Shown here in pieces: positions 7,409 to 7,417 of a stretch of 7,417 nucleotides of DNA; position 1 is the stretch's first letter, and the number at the start of each line of letters is the position of its first letter. The position numbers and the translations under genes are program-made. The notes under the pieces are model-generated. The model saw only the letters and a program-made list of their open reading frames with translations. It searched no databases and had not been told where the DNA came from. The DNA comes from Xanthobacteraceae bacterium (GTDB taxonomy: Bacteria; Pseudomonadota; Alphaproteobacteria; Rhizobiales; Xanthobacteraceae), in contig JASHRY010000132.1 of NCBI GenBank assembly GCA_030037105.1, forward strand, positions 1 to 7,417. The letters run 5' to 3'.

Positions 7409-7417
7409 TGCTGAGTC

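Larger units (their letters stand above)
7075..7417. other. Intergenic region rich in palindromic repeats; no gene seen
   Basis: The 343 bp upstream of the cyclase gene hold three palindromic structures (7097-7196, 7227-7242, 7280-7408). A plus-strand open frame crosses the region (to 7414), but it starts inside the cyclase gene antisense and runs through both repeats. It shows no domain and ends in a low-complexity translation of the repeats. No tRNA-like or promoter-rich leader was recognised on the plus strand. A gene beyond the right edge cannot be excluded. Confidence 0.7.

Noticed and set aside
7010..7414. Plus-strand open frame at the right end as a gene
   Set aside because: It begins antisense inside the cyclase gene and then translates the palindromic repeats, ending in low-complexity sequence. 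It has no domain and no ribosome site.

Overview
The window is GC-rich, densely coding DNA. Strong third-position G/C bias, the gene families and two kinds of intergenic palindromic repeat at the right end all point to an alphaproteobacterium, most likely of the Rhizobiales (Bradyrhizobium/Rhodopseudomonas-like). That placement is inferred from style, not from a marker gene. No rRNA, tRNA, CRISPR array, transposase or phage gene is visible.

Left part (1-1432, + strand): a short-form, cobalamin-independent methionine synthase of the MesD type (67-1113), then a small protein of unknown function (1202-1432). The MesX-type partner expected for MesD is not in the window and could lie just outside its left edge.

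Copper block (1469-4100): a CsoR-type Cu(I) sensor on the minus strand is divergent from a P1B-1 Cu(I)-exporting ATPase (CopA) on the plus strand. The 46 bp between them hold a near-perfect CsoR operator, arms TATACCCG/CGGGTATA. The operator sits in an unusually symmetric promoter: one self-complementary TATATA can serve as -10 for both genes, each with its own -35 at 17-bp spacing. The expected logic is that apo-CsoR represses both genes and Cu(I) releases it, so CopA is made and exports copper. The predicted csoR start point falls on its ATG, so its mRNA may be leaderless.

Minus-strand block (4116-7074), in transcription order: a response regulator fused to a class III nucleotide cyclase (7074-5959), a small lipoprotein of unknown function (5713-5243) and a pirin-family cupin (5039-4116). 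Gaps of about 245 and 203 bp argue against a tight operon. The pirin gene converges on copA with only 15 bp between stop codons, and no clear intrinsic terminator is seen there.

Right end (7075-7417): no gene. It holds a 100-bp palindromic repeat whose outer arm resembles the 'GTCATTGCGAGG...GAAGCAATCC' repeats common in this group, a small hairpin, and a composite GC-rich element with a long imperfect stem and two near-identical CCTCCCCCT/AGGGGGAGG hairpins. No undescribed multi-gene system is evident. The most interesting points are the symmetric csoR/copA promoter, the cyclase's non-canonical purine-recognition residues, and a repeat arm that supplies a -35-like TTGACA upstream of the cyclase gene.
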